In this document: piece by piece, positions 1 through 12,063 of the stretch
How positions within the stretch are numbered: position 1 is the stretch's first letter
Layout: each line of letters starts with the position of its first letter
Source of the DNA: Blasia pusilla
Taxonomy: Eukaryota > Marchantiophyta > Marchantiopsida > Blasiales
Assembly: GCA_050084515.1 (NCBI GenBank)
Contig: CM114274.1
Coordinates: forward strand, 38,130,001-38,194,000
Reading direction: 5' to 3'
Length of the DNA stretch: 64,000 nucleotides
Program-made: the position numbers and the translations under genes
Notes under the pieces: model-generated
Told to the model about the DNA's origin: nothing
Seen by the model: the letters and a program-made list of their open reading frames with translations, nothing else
Database searches by the model: none

Positions 1-3000
1 TAACCACAATCTCAAGTTAGACTAACTTTGATTAACTAACCCTAGTTAAGATAATCACCCTTAGCTAACTAACTAAGATTAAACTTTCTTACTTCGTGTG
101 AGTACCAAATATAGTAGTTCGGATGCTCGATGAGCCTCATTATAACTTGGTCTTCAATAAGAGGTATGTAAATGAGTAAGGAAACTACAAACCACCCAAC
201 ATAATGACAAAGTAATGGAGAGAAAAATATCAAGTGCCAAATAGAATATGGATTAATATTAATCGAACTATGTGGATTGCAAGGAAAGAAAATTTTAGAG
301 GAACATGGAATCCCTTGAATTCAAAAGTTGAGGAATGTTAAATTTTGGGATATTGTAAGTGTGGACAAATATTTGTATGATATGTAAAGGTATGATATGG
401 ATCTTATGGTGTGGATATTATTAGTTAGGTCATTCTATAAGACGAAAGAACATTGAAATTAACGTATTTTTTGTAAAAAAATAAAAGACTTTTTTTATCT
501 TGTATAAAGAAGGAGTAAGAATATACATAAAGAGAAAAAATAAGTTTCATCTTTGACTCCATACATTTTAGAGTTAAACCTCTAGTCCTCTTACTTCACC
601 CTGAAGCACTTTCAACCTTGAGAGCTTTGCGAGCGGAAGTCTCGGGTTGAGTCTCAAAGAAGCTGCCAGGCCCTAATTGGCTCCAAGTCTCCCAAGTGCA
701 TACCGTTTCCCTAAGAATTATCTTCCCCAAGTTTCTCACCTCTACTGGAGTGCTTTGGTTAATTCCTCAAGGTGCGTCTTGAATGCATATGATTTCTGAG
801 CTCAAACTTGAAACATGGGCAAACACACATCATAATTAATCCCTTGCATTGCTCCTAGATTTAAGCGGGTAGGGAGGAACATCCCCCCCCTCCCCCCCAC
901 CCCCCACCCCTTATAGATACTTTTGAGGTTCTCTATGGGAATCCCACCTTCCCCACCATCCATCCTATCCATTTGATTTTTCCCCACAACCCAAACATGA
1001 CCCTACGGACCCACGCTTGACTAGTTATCCCCCAAGATGGCTTGGCAAAGTTTTCCTATAGACTCTACAAATCCTAACTTCCCAAATGCATCTTAGATCT
1101 TGGACCCATATTTTTTGTGAGTCGTAGGTAGTGCCTGTCTTTACTCATGTCGTTTGGCATCTCATGGTTGTCTTGTCGTCCTTTACGTTTCATGACTAGT
1201 TCTATGGCGTCTCGCCATTCTTAATTACTAAGGTGTTTCTTGATTTATGGCCTTCATTTGGAGCTTGACTTAAGGGTCTCTCACCTTGATTTTCTTTGGC
1301 TTCTCCCCACTAGTAGTTATGCCCTTTCTTGCTTATGACTAGTCTCAAGAAGCATGTGCGTCTCGCTTAGCATTAGTCCTGCAAATGGTTCAACGTTATT
1401 CCTAATCTTGCAACTACCTAGTCAAGGTTCCGACTTTGGTGGGTCATACCAACGTATCTTATCCTTTGACTCACGATAATGACTTGCTTCTCAAGTCCCC
1501 TCCAGGGTAAGCGCCATAGACTTAGCTATTTGTGACCCTCTCAACTTAGTTGAATTCATCAATGCCTTGGTTTTTGGCCTCATCCCTTATTTGGACTCCC
1601 AATCATTTGCTAGGATGGTAGATGAGGCGTAGGGAGAGATAGTATTGAGGCCTTAGAGGATATCTTGTATCTCCCAATTTTAGAGGTCATATGTGACATG
1701 CTCTTAGGAGATGACCTACGAGTGTATGTCATCCTTCCCTTCATGAGGAGTGGAAACCTTGGAGAGGTTGATCTTCCTAGCAATGTGTGGCTACACTTGG
1801 AGCTATAGGGTCTCGAGTTAGTTGCATTGGTAGTTTGTCTCATGAGGGGGACCACATATGTAGTTGCTAGGGAGTTAGTACTTGTGTATTACAGGTTGGT
1901 AGCGACGTGCTAGGAGGGAGGTGACTTGTGTGTACATGTCATCCATGGAGTTTCCTAGGGGGTATACCTCAGATGAAGCTCATTTGGAGCTCATCTTCCT
2001 TTAGGATCAGTCCCGTGTTGGAATCCGGGATACAATGCAACTTGCATGTATTGAGCCTGGATTCTCTGTTGAAGACTGGGCTAGGATTGATCAAATATCA
2101 CACATATTTTGGGAGTCTTTGTGTACGCTTTCTATTTCTATTACAATAGTATGTATCTGATTCATGAATATGGTTGTTTGGATGAAGCACGCTTGATTGC
2201 AGATTTCATCAGAGTTTACAATTCATACTCAACTTTATATCCTAAGGAAGATGCACATTGATTCTCAATAGAAGAGAAAGTGGGACTCAATTTCTGGTGT
2301 GGAGTACAAGTGAGGTGTTGTGGGATTTGTAGGAAGTGCAAGCTACTGTGTCATGACCATGTGGGAGGACATGGGGCAAAAGAATTGTTGTTCAAAATTG
2401 AGAAGTCGGTGAAGAGCAAGAAATTTGACACGATTTGAAGAGGGTGAGGCTTCTCAATCCTCATGGAGTTGATCAAGAGTGGAGCAATTGAGGATCAGAT
2501 TATAGGGACACAGTTCTTGAGAGACTTATGGTGAGGAAATCAATGTCAATCGTGACCTAATTGAGTGTGGGCAAGTCAGCAAGTGCACGGGCACTTTGTT
2601 GCTGATTTTGAGTGAGAGTTGCTTGATTAGGGACCAAATCGGATGAATGTTGGGCAAGAGGAAAATCAAGCAAGAAGCGAACGTAAGGAGGGCACAATGA
2701 TGTTCAATTGTGCAGGATTTTGTGAGATCTGAATTTGCCATTGGAACAATCGCAAAAAAACAGAGTCTTATAGTGAAAACGAGATCATAAACATAGCTCA
2801 TTTAAGAAAGATTCCAAAAATATTCCCCAAAATTGCATAGAATCTGTAAGATGAGTGGATCACCAGCGTGGAAAGGGCGGAAGAGCAGCGTTGGAGCTGT
2901 TGTGCGAGGCATCAGAATTTAAGTTCTGATGCTTCTTGCTGTGCCCTACCGTGTCGCGCCCTTGAGATGATCTGACCCTTGATGCTGAATCACTACTTTA

Positions 3001-3280
3001 GTTCCGATTCCCACTTCGCCACTCCACTCTGAACTTCCTCTTGGGACAACTCTCCTGAATCGGAATTTAAATTCTCATGCCTTCCTCAATCTCCACCAAC
3101 TCTGTGGATAGCAGACCTAGCTATGCTCTAGTAACGGCTCCAAACTAGTGGCACTAGTTCTTCCACACTAGTGGCATCCCAAACATTTTCAATCTCTCAC
3201 TGAGGGAAATTTGTCCCAAGTAGCCTCTTCAATTCTCCTTGCATGAACCATATTCACCAACAAGGGAAATCATAACTTGA
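1..3280. other. AT-rich DNA without a recognised gene
   Basis: No reading frame here resembles a protein I know, and all open frames are under about 92 codons. There is a C-rich run near 887-916. A perfect 9-bp inverted repeat (GCATCAGAA / TTCTGATGC) lies at 2910-2918 and 2925-2933. Between about 3145 and 3175 the word ACTAGTGGCA occurs twice. The texture suggests old transposon DNA, but no terminal repeat or domain was seen. Confidence 0.5.
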
Positions 3281-3289
3281 ATTTCGATA

Positions 3290-3722
3290 GAGTGAGAAGC
3301 TTGTCTTCTTACTTTTTCCACATAAGGGCTATCAACCTTCTACATCGACAATTCCTCGGAAAAAGGCCCAAGCCAGCAAAAGTGGGAGCTCCACTCCCAA
3401 CTCCTTTGGCACTCCTAAGTCAACTTCTCCTGCCCGACGCTCGGCCGCGGATATACGACAAGACAAGATTGCGGAGCGGGAGAGAGAAGCAAACATGCGT
3501 AAGTGAGAGCTGGAGACAAAATTCGCTCTCAAGAAGCTTGGAAAGCAACATCTCAAGCAGGTCATAGAGGCAAAAAAGGTAGAGAAGAAGATAATTGCAT
3601 ATGAGCTCAAATAGAAGAAGCAGCAAGATGCCCTCTTTAGGGAAGAAGAATTGGCCAGAGCGCAGAAGGAGAAGATTGTGGCTACGGAAGTGGAAGCCCA
3701 ACACGTCCTACGGACAATGTTG
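3290..3722 (+). pseudogene. Decayed coding remnant with a coiled-coil segment
   Basis: One plus-strand frame reads as a Ser/Pro/Lys-rich linker (about 3330-3440) followed by a long Lys/Glu/Arg-rich heptad-like stretch (about 3445-3710). It is broken by in-frame stops near 3510 and 3615. The amino acid bias continues across both stops, which is what a recently dead coding sequence would give. The ORFs on the opposite strand here are reverse-complement shadows with Leu-rich composition. The fragment could be gag or a piece of a host gene; no family is recognised. Confidence 0.35.
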
Positions 3723-4990
3723 AAATGGATTATGTCTCCTCTTGGAAATCCAGTGGTCAGATGGATGATGTTAACGCAAAATATATTCTAGATTGTGAGC
3801 AAGAGAAGAGGACCACAAGTGTTGAGATAGATGCATACTTTCCATGCGACATCTCCACTAGTCTTGCTCCAACCAAATCATGGCTCCTACTCAAATCAGA
3901 GCCCTCTCCATATCATTGTACCTGTCGGGTTGTTGGAAGATCAGTGTGTCGCTAGACAACTTATTGCGGATCCTTGGACCCTTCAACGTACCCAAATTAT
4001 GTATGCTAAATGAAAAACACCTCCTATGACTCCTAAGGAATTTATATATCCGGCACCGATCTCCTCCTGTCAACTTAGGGGCCATATCTAGATCCCAAGT
4101 CTCCATCATGACTACCTCTGGCATAGATATCTGTAGTTGCTATGGCGCAACCCCATCTTGTACAACCAAACTCAAGTTCTCCCTTGAAGCCAACTCCAAA
4201 CTCTCATCTCCTCCATGTACATGACCATGAACCACGCCCGATATTGTGGTAGCCATTTCTCGGTGTACTTGCAACACATCCCAAGAAGTCCAAGGGTATC
4301 TCTCCCAATCATCCTTGATGTGTCGACCTCCTCGGATCTTGCCCCCCGCCACATGCCTGAACCGTCTTGGTAGGCATGGGGCTCACCAATGCAACAATTG
4401 TGACTTGTCGGAACCTCGTATGACATTACTCAACTACTCTTAAGTTGATGATCCATTTTAAGCACTTCAGTTCCATCGCCTGACCCTTGATATGACTTTG
4501 GGATAGCTCTAGTACCAACGATACTACTGTGTGTCACTCTTATAGGAAATCCCATCGTCCAATCTCGCTCATTAGCGTTGGGCTCCACCAATCAATGTCG
4601 TATAGTAAAATCACTCATTATGTAAACTCCTCTCTCATTAAATATTAGAGAGAATTTTATAAGTATTAAGTAAATTAACTTAGGAAAATAAAATTTATAT
4701 GTTTAGATCTCTTTAGGGTGGCTCATTTGTGCGGGCCTAACTCGAGGATAAGAGGTCGTAAATAAGACATGGGAGTATAAAAGTAAAGTAGTGGGGTTTG
4801 GATATTATCGAAAGATAAGCAAAAGTAGTCTTGGTTGGTGGCTAGGGTAGTTGGGTTCGTTTGAAGGATACAAAGTGGATTGATGAGGATATTTTGGAGG
4901 AGATAATATGTAATCTACTTGTGTCAAAATGGGATTGGCTAAGCTTTTAGAGGAAGTCATATGGCACGAGATAAGATTAGCCATATTTTA
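3723..4990. other. Unrecognised sequence with a primer-binding-site-like motif
   Basis: No protein is recognised. On the minus strand, around 4498-4518, the sequence reads TTGGTACTAGAGCTATCCC. This is close to the initiator-Met tRNA primer-binding site common in plant LTR retrotransposons (TGGTATCAGAGC), with a two-base difference. If it is real, a minus-strand LTR would lie to its right. No matching LTR partner was found. Confidence 0.25.
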
Positions 4991-5450
4991 TACTCTTGTG
5001 GATCCCTCGAGAGTATATAAAGAGGAGGGACCTTCAAGGGTTCATCACCTTCTACTTCATTTTTTGAGTCTCCTTTGTTGCTATTGAGTGGATGAAATTG
5101 GCTTGCTTGCTCTTCCAATGAGAGTGGATTATTCCTCTAGGGAGAGTGACTTGGTTGAGTTCTATTCCTTGAGAGTTTCAATAGTCTAATATGAGATGGT
5201 TATTTGGGAAGACTTATAGTCTTAGGGAAGTTTTTTCATGTTTGGGATAGTGGATGGTTTTGGATTTTTATTTTCCCAATGAGAGTGGATTACCCCTCTT
5301 GGGAGAGCAACTCTGCCTAAACCCATTATTTAGGAGAGTAGAGGATATCTGTTAAGTATGGATAGGGATGGAGCACGAGTCATACCCGATTCTCCTTTCC
5401 TTAATCCGTACCACATCAAGATTCTCTTTGTAGATAGACATTAGTTTACT
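4990..5450 (+). promoter_or_regulatory. TATA-bearing LTR-like promoter and leader
   Basis: A strong TATA element (TATATAAAGAGG) lies at about 5013-5024. It is followed by a leader in which a roughly 37-bp motif starting CCAATGAGAGTGGATT occurs twice, at about 5115-5151 and 5276-5312. TATA followed by repeated leader words is typical of plant LTR retrotransposon promoters, but it could also be a host promoter. No coding sequence follows that I recognise. Confidence 0.3.
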
Positions 5451-5825
5451 TGCTATCTAGTTTACCACTTTAGGGAGGCATTCATAAACCAGGTCATGCA
5501 ATCTCGAACTCCGATGATTCTTTCTATTATTACGTACGGAAAGACATGGGATTGTATTGTGTATGTCCTTATATAGCGATCCATGGATATTAATATGCCA
5601 CCTCGAGTAAGGTTTAATATTAGTTGTGTTGTTTTTCTTATGTACAAGCGTAAACTAGTATACAAGGACTTTATAGCTAGAATTTTTACGGTTTCATGTT
5701 ATGAGGAAGTGATCACCTCGACACTACAATTTATAATCCCTGTGGTGAGAGAATGGAGGGTTTATATAATAATTTTGTATTGAAAAAAGGGAACTTCTTA
5801 TAGAATTCACCTTGCACAACTATGT

Positions 5826-6362
5826 TTGCCAAAACTAGAAGGTCTGCCCTTACTCAAAGAAAAGCTCTCGACACAACATTGCTCTGTGTGGTCATCCCAA
5901 ACCAAGCCAGAACTTGCCTCCTTGTATGCACAGGAAGCGGTAAAACTCACAAATGTGGAAAATTCTTCTTATGGCATGCCAATCATGTTAACCACAATCA
6001 ACGACGGTCAATCATCATGTCTTATTACTTGCGATCGACGATCAGGATCCATAATAGAATTCATCAACAAATGGGAGGGCCGCTCCACTCTCGCATATGC
6101 CCACCATAATACCTCACGTGGCAACAAGTTGATCCACCATAAATATGGACAATATGCTTGTGAATCTACATTCATCAAATCCAAAAATATAGTTGGGCCG
6201 ATCCAAGCAGGCACTTGTTGTGCATTCGTCACCACTCGTGATCTCAAATCTCCCAAGATTGGTAAACTCCAACATGTACGTTGGAAAACAAGACTAATAT
6301 TCCTGCAAGTGTCGCAAGATCCTCATCATCTTCCAAAACAATCTGGATTGAGTGTCAACTAA
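5826..6362 (+). CDS. Unrecognised 178-codon open frame
   Basis: This is one of the longer uninterrupted frames in the first 9 kb. The predicted protein is hydrophilic, with no signal peptide, membrane span or motif I recognise. It includes scattered His and Cys residues but no ordered zinc-finger spacing. It sits between an LTR-like leader (about 5.0-5.45 kb) and a microsatellite (6.63 kb), so it may be a transposon fragment or a chance frame. A shorter 82-codon frame on the opposite strand overlaps it. I cannot assign a function. Confidence 0.15.
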   Translation: MPKLEGLPLLKEKLSTQHCSVWSSQTKPELASLYAQEAVKLTNVENSSYGMPIMLTTINDGQSSCLITCDRRSGSIIEFINKWEGRSTLAYAHHNTSRGNKLIHHKYGQYACESTFIKSKNIVGPIQAGTCCAFVTTRDLKSPKIGKLQHVRWKTRLIFLQVSQDPHHLPKQSGLSVN

Positions 6363-6624
6363 TCCCCTACCTCGTCCAATATTTGACTGGCCTTGTCATA
6401 GCCAATCAGCAATGACCAAATCAAAGGTCCCTACCGGTTCCAAGTCCTGCGCTCTTGGCAAAAATAATCCCCTCAGTCGGGAACTCTAATATCCCTATAC
6501 AGCGGATGTAGAAAACAAGTCGAGAAAACAGAGGCGTAACTGCACCATATGTCAAAGTGAGACGCGCCTTAGGGTTCAAAACAAGGAAAGAAAGCTTTGG
6601 AGATCATACTCTCTTTGTAAATCA

Positions 6625-6802
<178 letters not shown>

Positions 6803-7254
6803 ACGCAAGGAAACTCTCTCTCCTTCGGTATATCCCATTTCCTCTCCCAAAATCTCTCAACGGTAATCTATGCTCATAGGTCATCTCCTTGGCTCTTGAG
6901 TTGTTGTAGGAGGTTAAGGATTACTTCCCAAAGTGGAAATTCAAGGATACTCGAAATTTTAACTTACCCAAAATATTAAGTTTTTCTATATGGCTCTAAA
7001 TGAGCCAAAACAAAGGGTATACATGCTCTCTCAAAATACATGTGGCCTCAACAGATTATCCTCAACCTCTTGAGGCTATCATCCACCATCCTCGAAGACG
7101 CTCTACTAAATCTCATCAATCTATCTTAAAATACGTGATAGTCCTCACCCAAGTTTATAGAGACCTGTTGGAGTATGTTGAGTCTAGGAGTGGTGTTTAC
7201 TCATAGAGATGACGAGGAGAGTGAGTTTGTTTTGGCTTGTGTTTCGTACTTACG

Positions 7255-7405
7255 GACTTGAGATGTATGTTGTGTGGATTTGCGAGGAATGCAACCACCA
7301 TGTTGGTATGTGATGGTTGTTTTAAAGGGTGGCATATGGTGTGTTTGCCACCCTTTAAAACAACCATCACATACCAACATCATATGCCACCCTTTAAAAC
7401 ATGCC
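7255..7405 (+). pseudogene. PHD-finger fragment from a gypsy integrase C-terminus
   Basis: The frame beginning about 7255 reads as most of a PHD zinc finger: C-x2-C near the start, then VCDGC, then GWHMVC, followed by LPP. That is C-x2-C, C-x2-C, H-x2-C; the final C-x2-C pair is missing. The same domain in the same wording occurs at 28,028 at the end of the gypsy element in this window, so this is a detached 3' piece of a relative. The fragment runs into a large inverted repeat that re-uses its own sequence. Confidence 0.6.
7300..7400. repeat. 33-bp perfect inverted repeat plus a further inverted 20-bp copy
   Basis: The arm at 7300-7332 is perfectly complementary to 7348-7380, with a 15-nt loop. 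A second inverted copy at 7381-7400 is complementary to 7319-7338. The palindrome lies inside the PHD-finger coding fragment, so the second half of that frame is a reverse copy of the first half. It looks like a template-switch or fold-back event. Confidence 0.9.
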
Positions 7406-8158
7406 AATTAAGAAAATACATGATATGAATTGAAGAGAGATGTTATGCTAGGATTCAAAGTAGAGAGGTTAAATATGTTAATTAAAATAAAATACATATA
7501 ATTAGTTAGCATGTTATGCACGATCCCAAAATAAATATTAAAAAGTAAAAATAAAAACCCCACTCAATAACGATTCCAAAATTTTAAATTTCTCATCCAC
7601 ATTCAGATCCATTTTTTCCCAACGAGAATAATTTTTAAAATTTATTATTTATGGCCCCAACTTAAAGTCCTTAATTTACGGTACCCTCTCCACCAAGTTC
7701 ACAACACCATGTTGTGTGCATTCGTAGTAGAATGATCCAACACATGAATCTCATGACATGGCCCAATAAAATTATAGAATACTTTGTAATTTGTACCTGT
7801 TGTGCAGGTATTATGTATTAAGTCTATTTAATTTCTTCTGTGATGTAGTATAATGTCTAGTTGAGCTATAGTAGACTACTCAATTCTCCCCCACGGAAAA
7901 TAAAGAAGTCCACATAGGGTAGAAATGGTCGTGGAGTCCACACAAGTAGATTTAACATCATTTGGAGGCTGGAAAAATCTCTTTTGGACATCTGAGTAAA
8001 AAAGTTTTTTGGAGGGAAAAACGTTACATCAAGATACCAAGATAGATGCCATATCCCGAGCATCTGAGGCCTCTGAACTTCGTAGTAGCCCGGATTTGAG
8101 TGGCCCTAATACCCTGACGGCCACCAAATCCATTCTAGGCGCATTCAACTGTATTTAT

Positions 8159-8335
8159 CCAATTTTAATACCCATCTTATTAGTATAGTGTCTCTGTACC
8201 CAAAATATGTTCCCAATTTTTTTTTAACATCCATCGGATTAGTATAGTTCTCAATTTCTACACAAAATAGGTGCATTGAACTCTATTTTAACACCCATTG
8301 TACTAGTACAATATTCACAATAATATGTCTCACCA
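8159..8335. repeat. Degenerate tandem repeat of about 60 bp, three copies
   Basis: The words TTTTAAyAyCCAT and ATTAGTATA recur at about 8163, 8222 and 8285, spaced 59-63 bp. Copies are diverged, and the third has changed GTATAG to GTACAA. The flanking region 7406-9500 otherwise holds no recognised gene. A further related pair of sequences (AGGAyTCAAAGTAGA) occurs at about 7450 and 8659. Confidence 0.5.
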
Positions 8336-9526
8336 CTTTGTATTGAAAACTACATCATTTGAAATTGGATGTTAACAATGTCCAATTCTTGTACACTCTT
8401 TTGAACTGTTATATCTCTTTTCTATATGCACTTATGTATAGGAATTTGTTTGTTAATAATTACATTTTCATTGTAAAATTTTGGTCTTCTTTAATAATAA
8501 AACCCAGTCAATTGGGGTGGCCACACTAGTTATTTTTTCCATGGATAAATGCATTTAATTTATGGCCTCTACAAATATGTGTCATTTTTGTTCTCATCGT
8601 TTAGACTATCCACGTGTACTTCAGAAATGTGTTTAGTAATTCAGAATAAGATTTGTTAGGACTCAAAGTAGAAGGGTTAGGAAAATACAAAGTACACGTT
8701 CGAGAGCGTAAGTGAACCCCTCAATAGCTTGATCATACGGTAAGTCAGGTGTTCGGATGGATGGATCTCGGAGATCATCCTCACTCCTGTGCTCCTTGGA
8801 GATCTACGGAGGCAACGGAGGATGGTGAGGAGGCGGCGGGGACGGAGTTTGCCATGGAGTGAAGGAGGATGGAGGGGGGTCTTGTAATATACCGAAACGG
8901 ATATATATCGGTCTCCTCTACGTTTTGATCCCGGCGTCAGTCTCATAGTGAAGTATTTTTCGTTTTATTTTGTCTTTTAGATTCATGATTTTTAAGGGTT
9001 TCTCATATAGGTATTAGGGTCCTCTTTGTTGTCTTGTTTCGTTGTCATGTCATGCATGTTTCCAAGATAACCCATGTTGTTCTTCCACACCACCCCTTTT
9101 TCCCTATGTCCTTACCCTGTAGCCATACTTGTTTCTTGCTCACGTTTGACTAATGTTTTTATCCGTTATCCCACCCTTCGGTAAACCTCTATTTCCATCT
9201 ATTTTTCTTCGGTTTCTTCTATTCTCTTTCCATATCATTAGTACCTCCATACTACCTCTACATTGTTTTGGGAAGGGGTTGGGTCATAAGTCCTAGGTGA
9301 AGATGGTAGATTAGATTTCATACTAGGGAGAGAATTACCGTGGACGGGAAGAGAGTCGATTACCATTACTGCTAGTTCGAATGGGGGTTGTGGGGCGGAT
9401 TCTGGTGAGGGTTGTCTCTCAAGTTTGATGGAGAGGGTCATGTTCTCTTCTTGGTGAGTGGTGTCCATGCCTCGACCCGCATCGGCCCCTTGCGTAGGGG
9501 CCCGTGGGTCGTCTAGTCGGGATACG

Positions 9527-10422
9527 AAATGCCCTTGTTGTTCCGAATTCTTCACTTGTGCAAGAATTCAAAACCACTTAACATCCTGAATTTGATAGAT
9601 TTGTATGGGTGGTTCCTCCACTCAACCATAGATGCTCACCGGTGCTTCATGCAGCATTGCCCCCTCTCGAGGCATGGGAGTGGTTGGAGTCCCACCTTGG
9701 CAACATCACAGGTCTCTTTGGGACTTGTTTTCCCTGCACGAGGTTGTTTCATAGGATCCCCCATGCCATTCGGTATGAGCTTCGCCAGACTTTCCTCCTT
9801 CCTCTATCTAGGATTGCGCTTGATCCTATGGATGAGCTCTCATGGTATTTACTACTTCTCCTTCCACGATGGTATCTTTGCTATACCCGAGGAGGAAAGG
9901 CTGGCCATAGAGAGGTTGTGACCCGATTGCGATGCTATCAAGAAGGCAATTGGGGTTTAGGGTTTAGGGGTTTTGTCTCTGTAGAGCGAGTTTGTGGCAT
10001 ATGCCAGAGGTAGCACTTCACTTGGTTTCCCATCAGATGATCTTGTAGTAGCTAGATCGCGGCAATGTAGGACACTTGGACGAGTTGGGGAGTACTCGCG
10101 AGCGGCTCGTGCGCTCCGCCCTATAGATATGGCTCCTCCTTCTGCTGTTACCATCGACGCCCACCGGAGGCTACATCCTCGTCTAGCGGTTGACATTCCA
10201 AATTTTGTACGTGACTTCCATCCTCTCACGACTTTATGCCTAGACCCGTCTCTCTTTGCACGGGCACTCGAGCGTTCCCCTAGGATAGCATCCGGAGGGT
10301 TGTCCGGTGTGTTGTACGAACACCTTTGTGATTTTTTTCCCCTTGAGGACTCTGGTAGTGGCTTTTTCGAGTTGCTTCAGGTTGCCTCTCACCTAGCTCA
10401 GGGAGAGTGCCAACAGCAGTAG
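9527..10422 (+). pseudogene. LINE N-terminal region: zinc finger and pre-RT domain
   Basis: Three successive frames are needed. The first covers the finger at 9527-9582. The second (9609 to about 9955) carries HRIPHAIRYELRQTF and the LLLLLPRW block. The third (from about 9985 to 10,422) carries a Ser/Arg-rich segment and SGGLSGVLYEHL. The frame change near 9955-9985 coincides with a short telomere-like stretch (GGGTTTAGGGTTTAGGGG, about 9953-9970). In R2-like elements N-terminal fingers bind the target DNA; here this is only an analogy. Confidence 0.6.
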
Positions 10423-11151
10423 CCCAGGTATTGAGGGCGGGGCCACTTTTGGCGTTTTCAAAGGAGGGTGGAGGGATTCTTCTGATCGCCATAGGTGAGG
10501 TGCTCTTGCGGTTGGTGAGTCGCACTATCGCTTTGCAATTCTTTGAGGCTTTCCAATCACATTTGAGTCCGCACCAGTTCAGAGTTGCCACGCCATCCAG
10601 TTGTGAGGCGGTAGCCTTAGGTTTGAGGCTTGTTTGGATATACATCATGAATGGGTGGTTCTCCAAGTTGATGTGGAGAACTCCTTCAACTTAGTGGCTC
10701 GGACAACTATCTTCACGGAGCTAAGAGACGCAGGGGGTCCTAATGCGAGTATGATTCCCTTCGTGGGGGCTTTTTATGGGGCCCCCTCGGACCTCTATTT
10801 TCACCACGGTAGGTTCGAGGAGGAGGTCACGGTTTTGGAGTCTGCTATCGTGACTCATCAAGGTGATCCCTTGGGTGATGCATTGTTTGCTTTGGCTCAA
10901 CACATGTTGGAGGGCTTTGCGTCTTGGGAGTCCCACTCGGGAGCCAAGACTTTATATCGAGTTTTGTGGTGGTGGCTCTTATCAAGGATCTTCTCCACGT
11001 CAACGATCTCACGAGGATTAGTAACCCTCAAGTAGGTTATGTCATCCTCTCGTCATGTTTTGCTCATAGACCTAGTTATCTGTGTAGAACCGTGTGGGCG
11101 TCTAGTCATATTTCTTCCTTGTATGGATCCTTTGATAGAAAGATCATGTAG
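10407..11151 (+). pseudogene. LINE reverse transcriptase, catalytic box deleted
   Basis: Frames 10,407-10,694 and 10,634-11,035 give RT fingers and palm: an RTIALQFF segment, then QVDVENSFN with its catalytic-type Asp, then HQGDPLGDALFALAQHML. The expected next block, containing YADD, is missing. Instead, at 10,922-10,924 the frame passes directly into a downstream block (LGVPLGSQDF, ISNPQVGYVILSSCFAHRPSYL). This looks like an internal deletion. The copy cannot make an active RT. Confidence 0.65.
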
Positions 11152-11193
11152 GCGTTTGGGGATCTTCTAGGACCCGACTCCTTAGAGTGCCCT

Positions 11194-12063
11194 GTGGGGG
11201 AGTTAGCTCGTAGACAGGATTTTTGGCCGATTTCCTTTGGTAGAGTAGGTCTTATAGCAACTGAGTTAGTGGCGTCTTTGGCTTTTTTAGGGAGTTGGCC
11301 CAGTGTAGCATCCCTCCTTTGCTCCCAATTTTTGGTTTGGGATAGACCGCTACTTTTACAATACGTTTCTCAGGTTGAGGATGGTCTTTTCCCACTTCAG
11401 TTTTCACTCACATCTTGTAGAGACTCCCTTCTTGTTGAGGCTAGAGCAATTCTTCCCACTTTCTCTTCCCTAGTTACCTCCGGACAGTATAGGCTTCAAT
11501 CTTCTTTGATGAAAGCCCACTTTGATGCATTGTTCATAGCTACTATGTCGGATGGGAATATCCCCATGGAGGTTTGGGCCCGTATTTGCTCTTGCTCTGG
11601 AAAGGGGACAAGCTCATGGGTGGGGGCTCGTCCCCTCATCCCGGCTTTCCGCATCGCACCACTTACCTACACTACAGCGATGCGGTTCCGACTAGGCCTG
11701 CCCCAACCATCAGTGGTTGGTTCGACACATTGCGAGTGTCGCCGGAGTCTGGATCCACTTGGTATGCATTTGGCATGGTTTCTAGTTGGGGGTGAGAGGA
11801 TAGCCACTCACGATGCAGTGCGGGATATTATGTTCTCTATTGCTCGGGAGAATTGCTTCCATGTACAGAGAGAGAGGCACTACTCCATGCGGGATTCCCT
11901 TATCCGTGCTGATCTCTACATGATGCGAGAGTCTGAGGTGGTGGTAGCGGATGTTGTAGTGACGGATCCTACAGAGGAGGCGGTGCGAGCCCAAGTGGTG
12001 GCACAAAGGAGATTGCTAAAAGGATCGGAAACGGCGGTCAAGAAGATACACATTTATAGTTGA
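11194..12063 (+). pseudogene. LINE C-terminal zinc knuckle and restriction-like nuclease
   Basis: This 289-codon open frame is the best-preserved piece of the element. At about 11,731 it has C-x-C-x7-D-P-x-G-x-H. The final knuckle cysteine is replaced (HLAWF), which would break zinc binding. GGERIATHDAVRD follows, then a segment with RADL and VADVVVTDP whose Asp spacing fits an R/KPD-D/E nuclease core. After the stop at 12,061 an adjacent frame continues with conserved-looking DFMTGIDFIPLAI, RMGE-like and YYRQRVSIVLQRA blocks to 12,244. The role would be target-site cleavage for reverse transcription. Assignment to a named LINE clade was not possible by eye. Confidence 0.65.
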
